The notes: a model not told the origin generated them from the letters alone. Numbered from the stretch's first letter, positions 24,405 to 36,837 are shown. The stretch is 64,000 nt of DNA from Cheiracanthium punctorium (GCA_038373885.1 JAWZYV010013557.1:1-64000); one strand, 5' to 3'. A program made the numbers and translations.

Positions 24405-24880
24405 TGATATAGCAGGAGTGCAGCAAATGTTTTTACTCCCAACTTTTCACCCAATCCATATAAAGATTTCCCCAAAATTTTACAATATGTTAAGACGTAC
24501 AAATTCTGTATTACCATAGATATAAAAATATTTGCAATGTACAAGTTTCATTTTTAAAAACCTAAAACTGAACTTTTATCATGACTAAGTATTTAAACAG
24601 TAAACTAGGTAAGTTAACAACCCAAGTAAGTATTGCATATGTACACTGCTACAATCCATGTTTACAAAATAGTTTGAGTCCAAGCTAACAGAAAGCGAAC
24701 TGCTGATTGGTGAAAAAGTTAAAAAGCACTTAAAAAATGAGAAACTTTAAGAATTTTGTAATTCACAATTATAATCCAAATTAGCTGTATATTTTTCTGT
24801 AAAATTTCCCCAGATGACTATAATTTCCTCCAATCCTAAATGGCTGTTTTGGACATATTCTGCATACCTATGATACAGTC
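24405..24880. repeat. Dispersed repeat, second copy (see 10263-10640)
   Basis: It shares the ordered phrases GTGCAGCAAATGTTTTTACT, CAATCCATAT, TTCTGTATTACCATA, AAATATTTGCAAT and GACATATTCTGCAT with the copy at 10263-10640. Divergence is noticeably greater than in the recent insertions of this window. Confidence 0.6.
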
Positions 24881-26299
24881 TCTTATGATAACCTGTTTAT
24901 ATTGATATTTTCCTTCGTCCCAATGAAATTCCTATTTATTCAATGCATTTTGAAAGGTCTACAATGATACTCACTTTTTACATGCACCTGTGCATAATAG
25001 TAATTTGAAATCATACAAAAAATTTTGTATAATGTGATTTTTTTAACATTACCCATGGTTAAGAATGTGCAATAGCAATAGACTGCACAAGTCAATTGGG
25101 AGTGAAAAAAGTTAGTAAACTTCTTAAGCTATTTATTAAATGACTTGTTCGAAGTATGTTTCTGATGTGCTAAAGTCTATCTATTTGTGATGGCATGGCA
25201 TAAAATATTGGCGTTCAAAGAAAATTTCTTTTTTTGTGTGTGATGCTATTATAAAACAAAATTTGTACATGCACCTTTTATACATATTGACAGAAAAATT
25301 TTGTACAGTTTTCACTTTACTGAATCGTGAAAGAATGTGCAAATGTAGTACATTTCTGCTCCAATTCAAAAGAAGATAATTAAATACATACGTATATGAG
25401 TTACACGTCATTTCTACAAAAAAAAATATTCATCCCCCAACTTCTTCGAAGTCACTGCATAATACTTGCCTATTAATGACTGAAATGTTATTCTGCTAGA
25501 TAAATATATTTTAGCTTTATTTTTGATAACTAGATTCTTTAATGTTAAAATAATGCACTAAAGCTTAACCTGTCTACAACAATTTTTTTTTTTTAGGTCC
25601 CTACAATATCACTATATGTAGGTTTCACTATAGTGATAGAAGACCCCCAAGAATCTTTTAAATTTAATTTAAGAGTTGATGAAAATTTGTGAGGTTATTC
25701 ACTGTCTAAAAGCTTTTTTTTTTTGCAAGTTTGCACAAAATTGGAAGTTTTAAAATATCAAGCATAGCAGAGAGCCTAACCTGTGTATCATATATGTATA
25801 TATATACACACTCACACAACAATGTTGCAAAATTTCTGTATACTTCGTATGGAAGAATGTAGTTTGCAATCTAACTATATTTTAAAAAGAAAGTACTATT
25901 ATAGATAAATACTATATCAAGATCTGAAAATGTTTTACAAGACAATTAAAATAATAATAAAATTTAAAATTAAATAACACTATTATATACAACATTACAG
26001 AAATTTAGAATTTTAATTCATTATATTTTATGTATTTTTTATTTACAGTTTTGTTGAATTTACGTTAACTTAAAAGACACACAATTACAAGTTTTCATTT
26101 CAAATAGTGCAAAATTCTCATATCTTCCTAAATCTAAACCTGGGTTCCTTTTCAGCAATGTACTTGGTACTTAGTCCAAGTAAATGGCTGAGTAGCTCGG
26201 TCAAAGAACTATTTAGTGCATCACTATTTATGATGTCAAAATATTCTGTATCATTTAGCCATTCTTCTGTACAACTAAAATTTCCTTATAACATTACTC
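24881..26299. other. AT-rich intergenic DNA, no feature seen
   Basis: No motif-bearing frame or terminal repeat was found. Confidence 0.4.
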
Positions 26300-26461
26300 C
26301 AGTGGCATAGCCAAGGGGTGTCACAACCCCCTCCCCCCCCTTGTGGAATTTGTTGCCATACAAAATGTATATTCTTTACTTCCTTCTCACACACATGTAT
26401 ACATATGTGTGAGTTGCAGTAGTTGTAACCCTCCCATGAAAAATTTCTGGCTACGCGACTG
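26300..26461. mobile_element. 162-bp hAT MITE (CAGTGGCGTAGCC family)
   Basis: It starts CAGTGGCATAGCC and ends GGCTACGCGACTG. It is flanked by CATTACTC (left) and CATTACTT (right), a 7-of-8 target duplication. The interior (TTGCCATACAAAATGTATATTC, broken here by copy differences, and TGTGAGTTGCAGTAG) matches the MITE at 51275-51452. Confidence 0.85.
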
Positions 26462-27375
26462 CATTACTTAAAGCATTATGAACCAATGGTAGATCCAGTA
26501 CAGGGGATAAAAAAAATCTTGCCCCCCCTCTCTTATATATATATTTAAAAAAAGCATTGCAATAAAGCAGTGATTCCTAACCAGTAGTTTGTGAGGTGTA
26601 TAAAAGGGTTCCCCAAAACAGTGGCATATACAGACTTCCTTTAAAAAGGGAGTTATGAATGCAATCCTTAGATAAAAGGTGCAATTTTTATGTTAACTAA
26701 AATTGACTTTGTTAAAAATTCATTGAAAAGAAGGATTTGAACCCCCCCCCCCCCAGTACAAAAATAATATACTAGTCCAGAGTGACCTATACAGGGGTTT
26801 ACACAAGGAGGAAAAGGTATGGTAGAAAGGAGTACCTTGTTAGGGTAATACATTAGTTATATTGTACATTTTGTCAGCCTTTTCAATTTTTTTTTCTATC
26901 CACCACTGTCATTAATTATCTATTTCATTCTATGAGTTTAAAACTGAGTTGTGTATGTTACAGTAAGAGTTATAAATTTGGCATTTGTGCATAATCATTG
27001 GCACTATTTGGTTAATGTGATAAACAGAAACGGTTAAATAATTAAATGAACAGTTTTTTTTTATGGTTAGCAAAGGACTGCTTAGTTAGCTAAGCTTTTA
27101 AAAAAATCAAAGATAGTTTTATTAACATATTGAGATCCATGTTTACCAAATCAAAACATTTTCCAAACATATCATTCATCATACTAAGTCAACTAACTTT
27201 GAAAATGTGAATATATTTGCAATTTATTACCACTGTGAAAGTTTGTGAATTACTGCTTAGATTTTTTATAGAACAATTAAAAATAAAATTGCTACATTGT
27301 CAGATACAAAAATTGCACACACAAAGCTAATTATTTCAACTCTGCACTTTTAACAAATTACTAGAAAGCTGTATT
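26462..27375. other. Intergenic DNA with C-run fragments
   Basis: C-rich runs near 26520 and 26742 resemble decayed hAT MITE interiors, but I could not pair any ends. Confidence 0.35.
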
Positions 27376-27747
27376 CTAGAGTTTAATAAATTCAATAATA
27401 TTTTTAACAGTTTTAGGAAAAAAATACCCCTTTAGATTAAAAAATATACCATCATTAATAAATAAATCATCATATAATTCAAAAATCAAATTATTATTCT
27501 GAATTATATGTTTCTGAAATGTTCCTACAACGTAATAAAGAAAAAATAAAAATGAATATTTACAATACAGCAGCGAGTTAACAAAATTCAAATAATTTTC
27601 ATTGCTTTTCAAATTCAACATGTAAGAGAAGTCCGACATGTAAACAAAACCACACAATAATCGGCAAATCTTCCTTGGCGAACGCACATTGCGCGATGAC
27701 CTCTTCTTTCTAGTGATCTGAATATGTGATCTAAACACCGCTAGCAA
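27376..27747 (-). CDS. Unassigned open frame of 123 codons, divergent from the THAP gene
   Basis: The product is not recognised. The first ~30 residues are basic (ITRKKRSSRNVRSPRKICRLL), and the rest is rich in F, Y, N and I as expected from AT-rich DNA. It starts 246 bp from the THAP start on the opposite strand, so the two could share a promoter, but this could equally be chance. Confidence 0.18.
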   Translation of the reverse strand: MLAVFRSHIQITRKKRSSRNVRSPRKICRLLCGFVYMSDFSYMLNLKSNENYLNFVNSLLYCKYSFLFFLYYVVGTFQKHIIQNNNLIFELYDDLFINDGIFFNLKGYFFPKTVKNIIEFIKL

Positions 27748-27993
27748 CCCTATTTAGGGAAAAGTTCTAGGTCTAGGGAAAAAAAGAGGTGGATATAAGT
27801 CTTGCCCATGGACGTATATTGGAAAGGACCTCCAACGCCAATGGGATTCCTTCCCTGAAAACGGACCTAACGACCGATGCAGTCGACAGATGGCGTTGTT
27901 GATTCACCCCCTACGCCTTTAGTATAGGATCGCTGCTACAGAAGTTGGTTTTTTATTTTTAAATAGTTGAATTAATTATTTTTTTAATCCGAG

Positions 27994-28104
27994 ATGGTCC
28001 ATAGTGCATGTTTTGCTCCCGGGTGCACTTCCGGTTATGCGAGCCAGAGAAAAAAATATGCTGAACTTGGATTAAAGAATCCTAGTTTTTTTAAAGCTCC
28101 CAAC
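27994..28104 (+). CDS. THAP/P-element-like gene, exon 1 (zinc-binding start of THAP domain)
   Basis: The 37 codons begin MVHSACFAPGC, giving the first two zinc ligands of the THAP C2CH finger (C6 and C11, with a 4-residue gap as in the family). They end with FFKAPN, the usual F-x-x-P segment, followed directly by a GTAAGC splice donor. The rest of the finger follows in exon 2 with phase 0. THAP domains bind specific DNA and are found both in host transcription factors and in P-element-type transposases. The later exons here point to the latter or to a domesticated descendant. The start was chosen because THAP domains normally begin within a few residues of the initiator Met. Confidence 0.85.
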
Positions 28105-29308
28105 GTAAGCCTTGTTTTCTTTTGTTTACACTTTTTCTATTGTTTAAATTGAAGTTGTATCGTAATTGTGTTTTTTGTTGAATAATAATTATGTTTTTAC
28201 TTTATATAAAATCATATTTACATACTATTTGTCGAAAATTGCATTTTCTGTGTAAAGTATTCTACATTTTTTTTACGCAAAATTAAAATGAAATAAATTA
28301 CTCAATCTGACAACCGGTCTTAAAACTAGAATAGAATAAAATTAAACGCGTCATTTTACAAAAACATTTTCTGTCAAACGTTAACGATTTTAAGAAATTT
28401 CTATTCCTTTAAACACTGAAATCGGAATCTGATCATTGCGATTAAAATTAAAACAAAAACTAGATTAGAGAAATGTATTCTAACAATGCAATATTTTTCA
28501 TATACAAGTCATTATTACTCGGTACATTTATTCAGAACTCTTAAAATTTAATTATAGTTATTGGGATAACTTAATAATATATGTGGAATTAATAAAAAAC
28601 TTAAACATGCTAACAAAATTAAGAATTTTTTTTTTTTTTGAGAGCTTCATTGTTGCACTATGTATTAATTTAGGAAATCGTAGTTTTATCTCTTTTTATC
28701 GATATAATACTCCTTATTTATAGTTCTCTTTAGAACCAGAACACTAAACAAGCTATTAAAAACTGGTAATTTTTATATGACTTTTATTTAATTCAGGAAA
28801 AGATACAAAATTACAACATGTGCATAATTTCAATGGCTTTCTGTGGCACTTACTTATGTGTAAGCAGTACAACAGTTGTACTAGACTAATTCAACTATGT
28901 TTTCTTTATTCTGTTTCAGTATCAGTCTTGGTTCATCAGTTTATATGACATTCAATTTGTCCAAAAAAATATAGAGTTCACTAAAATAAAATTACTATTT
29001 GTTTATGTAATGGCCACTAGATGGCAGCATCACTTATGCGAAATTAAAATGTATTTAATTTATTCGAAATTCTTATGAATATTTTCTTTATTAAACATTT
29101 ATTTAATGAAAAATCAATTCAAAATATATCTTTCTGAATTTAATTAGAACTTACTTTAAAATATTAAAGGCAAGCAATTCTTACATTGCTCTTTCTGGAG
29201 CATATGCTACTACTTAAACTCTTAACACTTAAATATTGTTGCATAAAATGGTTTTGTTTAAAAGTTAATTATATTTATAATGTCTTTTTGTTTATTTTTC
29301 TTAATTAG
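28105..29308 (+). other. Intron 1 of the THAP/P-like gene
   Basis: Donor GTAAGC, acceptor TTAATTAG. The intron is AT-rich with no repeat insertion seen. It contains TGGCCACTAGATGGCAGCA at 29011-29029, which resembles the CTCF consensus. Confidence 0.7.
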
Positions 29309-29535
29309 GACATTACCCTTCTAGAGCAGTGGAGGAAAGCAGTTCCTAGAAGTGATAGAGTTTTGCAACCTACAAGTAAGATATGCGAGCTTCATTTTGA
29401 TGAAGAAAGCATAGAAAGAGTCTACAAAACAAAGTTGTTTGATGGTACAGTATCTATCATTGAAAAAGGAAGACCCACCTTGAAGCCTGGCTCTGTACCA
29501 ACTAAATTCCCTAACTTACCCAAATATTTATCGGG
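29309..29535 (+). CDS. THAP/P-like gene, exon 2 (rest of THAP domain)
   Basis: The exon opens DITLLEQWRKAV, with the invariant Trp of THAP domains. It continues with SKICELHF, which gives the C-x2-H pair completing the zinc site, and ends with PTLKPGSVPTKF, the variant of the AVPTIF box that closes the domain. The zinc ligands, the Trp, the Pro of the exon 1 FKAP segment and the C-terminal box are all present, so the DNA-binding domain looks intact. The frame reaches a stop at 29537, but a GTAAAA donor at 29536 gives a phase that joins exactly to the next exon at 30802. Confidence 0.83.
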
Positions 29536-29566
29536 GTAAAATCATACAAGCCGGTGCCCACCCCAT

Positions 29567-29632
29567 GTAAACATGGCGACAGTCGCTGGAGCTTGGCGAC
29601 CGCCAAGCTCCAGCGACTGTCGCCATGTTTAC
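29567..29632. repeat. Perfect 32-bp inverted repeat with 2-base spacer
   Basis: The arms 29567-29598 and 29601-29632 are exact complements, running GTAAACATGGCGACAGTCGC and onward. The hairpin directly precedes the 75-bp tandem array. It includes ATGGCGAC on both sides. Confidence 0.9.
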
Positions 29633-29640
29633 TAGTCATT

Positions 29641-30310
29641 CTAGGCAACCAGTGGTCCGTTTTTAACTAAAAAAACCCCAGTGGATTCAGCAACCTAGTT
29701 GTACAGCTATCTAAACTAGGCAACCAGTGGTCTGTTTTTAACTAAAAAAACCTCAGTGGATTCAGCAACCTAGTTGTACAGCTATCTAAACTAGGCAACC
29801 AGTGGTCCGTTTTTAACTAAAAAAACCTCAGTGGATTCAGCAACCTAGCTGTACAGCTATCTAAACTAGGCAACCAGTGGCCCGTTTTTAACTAAAAAAA
29901 CCTCAGTGGATTCAGCAACCTAGCTGTACAGCTATCTAAACTAGGCAACCAGTGGCCCGTTTTTAACTAAAAAAACCTCAGTGGATTCAGCAACCTAGCT
30001 GTACAGCTATCTAAACTAGGCAACCAGTGGCCCGTTTTTAACTAAAAAAACCTCAGTGGATTCAGCAACCTAGCTGTACAGCTATCTAAACTAGGCAACC
30101 AGTGGCCTGTTTTTAACTAAAAAAACCTCAGTGGATTCAGCAACCTAGTTGTACAGCTATGTAAACTACGCAACCAGTGGACCGTTTTTAACTAAAAAAA
30201 AACAACAACAGTGAACTAAGCAACCTAGTTGTACAGCTAATGTAAACTGGGCAAACACTGGCCCGTTTTCAACTCAAAAAAACATCGGTGGATTAAACAA
30301 CCTAGTTGTA
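29641..30310. repeat. 75-bp tandem repeat, about nine units
   Basis: The word CTAGGCAACCAGTGG starts units at 29641, 29716, 29791, 29866, 29941, 30016 and 30091, then as diverged forms at 30166 and 30246. The period is exactly 75 bp for seven units and 80 bp for the penultimate one. The central units are nearly identical and the last two diverged, the pattern of unequal exchange with decay at one edge. It lies within intron 2 of the THAP/P-like gene. Confidence 0.93.
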
Positions 30311-30801
30311 CACCTCTTATAAAGTCAGTATGATTAGAATAGCACGTAAATAGCACTTACGAAAACATAAACACTTCAAATATCAATTTAAAATTCACAT
30401 TAAAAACCTTAAACATCGAAAGATTCGTTAAAAAAGAACACTTACCTCTATTTTTTTGGTAAATAACCGCTCAGAAATGTCCCCAACACCCACCGGCTTA
30501 TAACGTACTATATTTCTAACAAACACCCACAAATTCTTTTCTTATATTAACATAACACATTTCATTCCCTTCCATCAATAACGCAAACAATTTCAAATTC
30601 CTAAACCTGACGAAACACGTATTCTTTATGGTTGCCAGTCACAACTACCACCGGCAGTTGGCGGTGCATCGCTCACTCTCGCGTCAGATTGTTCGCCAAT
30701 GATTTGTAAACAAACCATTGACATGTAAACAAGGCACCGTATACGGAATATAGTCCCCATAGTTATTCCTTACTTCATTCGTAAGTGGTGTTCGCATTGA
30801 G

Positions 30802-30988
30802 GATGTTTTTGACAGATTGCCCAGAGAACAATCTCTTTCTTGAACTAACAAATAGAATATCGGACATTGAGATACCATATAATTGGTGGGGAAGAACCAA
30901 TCATCATAAAGAGAACATTATTTTTGCCAAATTTAATGATACATCATATGACCGACATGTTGTTATATGTAAAGATTTATCCGTTAAG
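30802..30988 (+). CDS. THAP/P-like gene, exon 3
   Basis: The phase joins exon 2 (GG plus G gives Gly). The 62 codons read MFLTDCPENNLFLELTN, then IPYNWWGR, and end RHVVICKDLSVK at a strong GTGAGT donor. In P-element and THAP9-type transposases the segment after the THAP domain contains a similar P-x-x-W motif and a hydrophobic V-V-I...D-L strand, so the placement fits. The exon contains no lesion. The following intron carries the 8.17-kb hAT insertion. Confidence 0.7.
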
Positions 30989-31763
30989 GTGAGTATCATT
31001 TATTTTTTATGTCATAGAAAGAAACAGTGGCGCAGCGACGGGGGGGGTCCAGGGGGTCCGGACCCCCCCTATGAGCTAAGGGGCCGCTATGAGCAGGGTC
31101 CGTTTATCTACAGGGCGAGTGGGGCCCATGGGCCACCAATTTAAGGGGCCCTTTTTTTTCTGTATAAAGGGCCCGTTTTTTCTCTTTTTGCTTCTTTTTT
31201 TCCCAAATTTATTCTCTAAAAAGTGTCTTTTCTTTAAAAAAAAATCTTTTTAAACTTTGTATCCATAGTTGGCTTGAAAAGGAGGACGCAAGATAAAATC
31301 ATCAAAGGCTTCCAGCAAGCACCGTCATAGAGACTCCTTAGGCAATAAATCTCCAGTCGTGTCTCTGATAGGGAATTTGTGGGGCTAGGATGGACGAATC
31401 GGACAATGTAAAGGGGAGTAATTCGCACCCTTGTAGCTCAAAGGAACGGAATATCCTCAGAAAGAATCTATTCATGCTACAATTAGCTGATAACAAAATT
31501 GTCATGAAGGAAAGCGGAAAATATATTGCCTATATTGTAGTCTTCAAGCACACCACTCTTCTTTTCTTGAGATAAACAAGCCACAGTATTCAAATAGTGA
31601 ATATGCACCGCACACACACACAACAAACAATAAAAAAGAGAGTCTGCTGGGAGCTTAGATGTGGTATAACTGAATTTCGAATGGTTCAGTGAATTCGCTT
31701 AAGTTGGATGCCTTTAATTTGTAAGCAGAAGTTTTGGGTTCTTGTTCTTTGTTTCTTACGATC

Positions 31764-31977
31764 ATGAATTCGTCCAGTTTAAAAAGAAAGAAAACCCAAA
31801 GTGAAACGTTTTTATCTTTCTTCGAGAAGAAAAATTAAAGCCGATGATGGTGATCGTGCAGCATCAAAGACTGCTGATAGTATGGACGGGCCCGGACCCG
31901 GTGAAAAATCTATTGCACCGAAAGAAACCTTTGAGGGTGCTGAATCTCAAGCTCATCCTCTTGATATGGGGCTCTAA
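31764..31977 (+). pseudogene. hAT transposase N-terminus (ZMYM/TTF type), frameshifted
   Basis: It begins MNSSSLKRKKTQSETFLSFF, the short basic start with a LSFF(K/E)KK motif typical of hAT transposases related to ZMYM1-like proteins. At about 31838 the frame meets a stop. A one-base shift continues as KADDGDRAASKTADS and an acidic, Pro/Gly-rich linker to a stop at 31975. No TTF-type zinc finger, DDE core or dimerisation domain follows. It lies ~740 bp inside the left end of the 31025-39196 element and is presumably a relic of that element's own transposase. Confidence 0.6.
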
Positions 31978-32990
31978 ATTAACAAAGAGGTAAACTTTAC
32001 TTGATCAAATTTCAAAATAACTTTACACAATAGAGGAGGTGGAATCACACAGACGTGGTTCATAATTTATTATCAGTAAAAATCTTAATATAAAAAGATC
32101 TTTCAAGTATAATCTAGCAGATGGTTGAAGTGGTTTTTATTTATAATTAGCCAAGAATTTTCTAAACATAGACAATCGTACTTGCATGTATACAAGATGT
32201 AATGATCCAACTTATAAAGATTATTTAAAACTATATCATAAGCTTATTATTACTGGCAACTACAATGTAGTCAATGATAACAAATACATTAAATTACCTT
32301 TTTTTGAATTCCAGTTTGTGTCAAATATTATTACTTTTTAAACACATATTATGCTAAAATATATGAAGAGCTGTTTATTTATTTTATTAATTTCTTAGGT
32401 AATGAAGGATTGAGGTAATATAACGAATAAGGATTTTGAGACTTTACACAATCGACTCACAAGACGAGATTCACACATTTTTTTAATTTCCTTTTCTTTC
32501 ATTGTTTTTTAAATAAATCATACATGATGAATCAATAAGTTCATAATTAGCCTATTGAAATTTTTTTTCCTGTCAATTGAAGAATCAACTATTGCATTTA
32601 TTTTTTTACAAAACTTGAAATAGTGAACGCATGTTTTGTACTTGTAGCAGATATATTAAAAAGTAAAAGTTTTTTTTAAAATTAATTTCAGTTTTTTCTG
32701 AGTAAAAAATTTTTAAACATTAAAGTTTTAAAGAATTTTAATAGGAAAATTAAAATTGCGTGAATAATGTGATAAAATATTACTTTTACAAGTGATACCA
32801 TTATTTAAATAATGTCTTTAATTGTTGTCATGGAGAGTAATTTTTAAATTTACAGTTATTCTTTTATTAATTCTATTTTAAAGTGCGATAGCTAGAATAA
32901 ACTACTTGAAAAACATAAGACTACTTGTTTATTATCTTCCTTTTTAAAGACCACTGGGGAAGAGTTCTCTTAAACAGTCCCCGTTTTAAA

Positions 32991-34950
32991 GGTGTCGTGC
33001 TCGTAGCGTACGTGCTCATAGCGTACACCCCATCAAGGGTGCTTGTAGCGTACATATGGTGCTCGTAGCGTACATCTCCCCCTCCACCTGTTTTCGTTTT
33101 CACCACAGCAAATCCGACTAAATGTAGACCTACTTTAGTAGCGGCCATTTTAGTCCACAAAATAGTAGTTTAGAAAACAATAAAATATGGGGAAAAAACC
33201 CACCTTCTTTAGCAAGAAAATTCAGTTGCTGGTCATCCTATTGAAAGCAATGAGGATTTTGGACATGCTGATCGTTTAACGTTGCTGTTCTCTTGTTTCA
33301 AGGTGTGCAAGCAATCTGTGTACATAATGTATTATACTAGAAACCTCTTAAAATGATAAAAAACCATCATTTAAAAATATATTGCTATTTAAACTATTAA
33401 TTTTTCTATCTGTAAAGACACCGATATATGGTTATTTTTGGAGGTGTCCCGGATATCCGTATCCGTATCCACGGATGAAAAAAAAATATCCGGATCCGGA
33501 TCCACATTTTTTTAGCGGATCTTCCACGGATCTTTTAACGGTATTTCAGAATAAATAAAAGAAAGAAAACGAAATTATTTCGTTATTATTTTTTTTTTTG
33601 TATAATTAAACATAACGTGTTTACTTGCGTAATAGTCGCCCTCGCATAATAGTTTCACCCCCGTTTTGAAGCAGACAAAATTCTAAAAATATTTTTCCTG
33701 TAGAAAAGCCTCAGTCACGTATTCTACATTTATATCTATAAAAATATTACTATAATAAAAATATTACTAAACAGAAAAATGCCTCTTTTTGCGTATAATT
33801 GAAGGAAAGAATATTTAATATACGGCAGATAAACTGAAAACATTTGGTAAATTAGTCATTTTACTATAATACCAGTAACATTTTAGCATTAGAGTGTTCA
33901 ATATTACATATAGTAGATTTTCCCCGTATAATAATCACACCTAGACTTTCACCATGAAACAATGGCATAAAAAGTGCGACTATTACGCAAGTAAACACGG
34001 TATATATTTTTTCTAATTTAAAAATAATAAATGTTGTTTATTATTTTAAAGTGAATCTGCTTGTTTAGCATATAATTCTGTTGAGATTAGTATTCGAAAT
34101 TGAGAGCTATTATGTATTTACAACTTGCTAGACTTTTTAATATTTCTACGGAAAAGGGTTAATACAATACACTCCCCCTCCCCCTCCCTTACATTTTTAG
34201 CGCCCCATCTTTTATTCTCGCAATGTAAAGTCAAAATTTTTTAGAGAGGGTTTATCTCCTTACTAGTTACGCTACTAGTTATTTTTTTCTTTCACAACAA
34301 CACACTAAGAATGGATAAAATTAAATTGATAAAAACTGAAACTACTACGACTCTTTTTATTTATTTTGATAAGATAAACTAGAGTTTCTGTAGGTTCGAA
34401 AAGCTATTTGGTATTCGGGGAGGGGGGGGGAGGTTCAGATCTAAATTTTCGGGTCGCTTTGGGGGGCTTTAGCCCCCATTGCCCCCTGAGATACCTTTTG
34501 TTTTACTTTAATGTTTTATAGCCAGCACTGTTTTTAATATTTGAAGCTCTATCCAGTATTCGAACAAGGTAAAAGAAATTCTGAAGTATACACCGCCGCT
34601 AGATACAATTTTTTATTTTAAACACTTCATTATAATTGGGAATCGGCCGTAAAACCGTTCCTTAAACAACAACAAAAAAAAAAGTAATGACTTTTTCTTG
34701 ACTTAATTTAAACTTCACCTTATTTGTTCAAAATAAATAGTAGTAATGAAATCTACGATTTTGTGGACTAAAATGGCCGCTACTAAAGTAGATCTATATT
34801 TAGCTGGATTTGCCTTTTTATTTCTTCTTTTCAATTATTACTGTGGTGAAAACAGGTGGCGGGGAAGATGTACGCTACGAGCACCACATGTACGCTACAA
34901 GCACGCTTGATGGGGTGTACGCTATGAGCACGTACGCTACGAGCACGGAA
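32991..34950. mobile_element. 1.96-kb MULE-like non-autonomous element with GTACGCTACGAGCAC subterminal repeats
   Basis: A perfect 10-bp direct repeat, CCGTTTTAAA, flanks it (32981-32990 and 34951-34960). The termini are long inverted repeats of about 190 bp. The left reads GTGCTCGTAGCGTACGTGCT and continues through ACACCCCATCAAG to AGTAGCGGCCATTTTAGTCC; the right is its inverse with modest divergence. The word GTACGCTA(C/T)(G/A)AGCAC recurs four times in each arm. Long TIRs and 9-11-bp duplications are hallmarks of Mutator-like elements. No transposase is present. A ~390-bp TIR element is nested at ~33614-34001. Confidence 0.8.
33614..34001. mobile_element. ~390-bp Tc1/mariner-like MITE nested in the MULE-like element
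   Basis: The phrase CGTGTTTACTTGCGTAATAG, followed by TCGC, near 33616 is mirrored exactly by GCGACTATTACGCAAGTAAACACG near 33976 (cited as a pairing of ~24 bp). The flanks are TA-rich, consistent with a TA target. Shorter TCGC/GCGA and ATAATAG words sit just inside. No open frame of interest is present. Confidence 0.6.
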
Positions 34951-36519
34951 CCGTTTTAAATCACCTTTATCTCCTTTATCTCTCCCCCCCCCCCTCAAAA
35001 AAAGAGCTTTATTTAGTACATGAATTTAAATGTTCGGTGTAATAAATCTTTCAAAATATGACTGTATAGTTAGGCAAGTCGGAGTGTCCAGGCTGGGTAA
35101 TTTTTCTTATTTTTTACCAACTATGCGAAAAACAAATATTTAGCCAAGTATCGAATACATATGGAGAGTTGCTCTTTTGGCTCTTGGCTTTTGACTCTTT
35201 GCGGTATATTGTGTGAATTTCCTAGAAAAAGTAGACTATATTTTTGAAATCAGGTTTGAGGTAAACAATGTACCATAAACATGGGAGAATTTCTCACGGG
35301 TGTACTGAGCCCGTTTAAAATATTTCAGGGAAATATTTCAGCCACAGCTCCCCCAGCTCCCCTACTTTCTACGTCCCTGAATAGACCTACAATCTATGTA
35401 TGTGAGCTGATGTATAATTTTGTGAATGGATTTCTTCAATAATGAATTTCTTCAATTGGCATGTTTCATGTTTGTATGATAATTGTATATAAATAATATT
35501 TTACAATTTCTATTTAGTTAAAATTTGAACGGGATTTATTAATTTTTCTTTTCAGTATTTTTCTTTGGATATATTTTGTATAAGAGTACACGATATGCGG
35601 AGTTTGTGTGTACTTATTAGAGCTATGTTTTATTAAAAAGGTTTTTAAAAGAGGAGAGATACTTTTTAATGAATAGAATAAATATGAACATAGGACTAGA
35701 ATTAGAACACCTGAATGTATTTTATTTAGTGTTAAGAAACAAAGAACTCCACCATCTCGAAAAGCGGTCGTTAACGATTAGAGGCTTACAGTTTTCCGTT
35801 AGTTCTTTCGTTTTTCTTATAAGAATGTATAAAAGCTTTATAACTAGCAATTTTATTACAATAATACATTTTTATAATGGCAAACGTTATTTGATTGATT
35901 TGCATTATACCGAACAATTGAAATTTCTGCAAGACAAAAGTCTAACAGCTAACGTTAAATTTATGCCAAAGTGTCGGGGGGGGGGGATATGAATCCCTAT
36001 ATCCCCCTGGCTATACGCTGGCTTGCCAAAAGGGGGAGACAGTGGCGGATTTCCCAATAGGCGCATGAGGCGCGCGCCTCGGACCTCATATTTCTAAGGG
36101 GCCTCCAAATTCGGTTTTCAGAAAGAAAAAAACTATATGTAAATATCTGTTCAAGAGACATTGTTCATAGTTTCAGGATTGCTTCTAGAGTAGAAAGCGT
36201 TTTTGAACAATCTTTTCTTTGGGGACTCCCTTTCCTCTTCACAGCATTGGACCATAATCTAAACTATAATACGAATACTTTTAGTTTATAAGTAATTGAT
36301 GCTTTAATTCCGTATTTCACTGTAAAAATATCCAGAAACGTTCCTTGGAAATTAGGATAAGTTAGACTTACAAATACTATACAGAAAGTATACATTTCCC
36401 TTTGAAAACTTTACTGTTTCGTTCAACCCGTCACTTAACCGAATAGTGGTCTCACGACCTTAAAAAAAGGCAGTTCACTTAAAAATGACTAGAATTGTAA
36501 AAAAAAAAAAATAATTAAA

Positions 36520-36745
36520 AAAAATTCCAGTAGTGTTCCTTGAAAATAATAGGCAGCTGAGGTGCCCTAAATTCCAAGGAAAGTTGCACGAAAATACCAA
36601 GAACTTTACTGAACAATATGCAATTCAGTGGATCTTTCCTGGGCTGTTCAATAAAGTTCCTGGTATTTTCATGCAACATTCCTTGGAATTTTAGGGCCCT
36701 CAACTGTCCATTATTCCCAAGAAAAATTCCTAGATTTTTTTGCAT
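36520..36745. repeat. Imperfect inverted repeat, ~100-bp arms
   Basis: The left arm (TTCCAAGGAAAGTTGCACG, AATACCAAGAACTTTA) pairs with the right arm (TAAAGTTCCTGGTATTTTC, ATGCAACATTCCTTGGAA) with scattered mismatches. The outer parts (AGTGTTCCTTGAAAATAAT; ATTATTCCCAAGAAAAATTC) also pair. It resembles a foldback MITE. Confidence 0.6.
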
Positions 36746-36837
36746 TGTTTTAATTTGCTCACTATATTTTATCCAAAAAAATACAGGTGCAGAGAGTCCC
36801 TATGCCTTTTTCCTATCCGGAATCAATTAGTTAGGTT

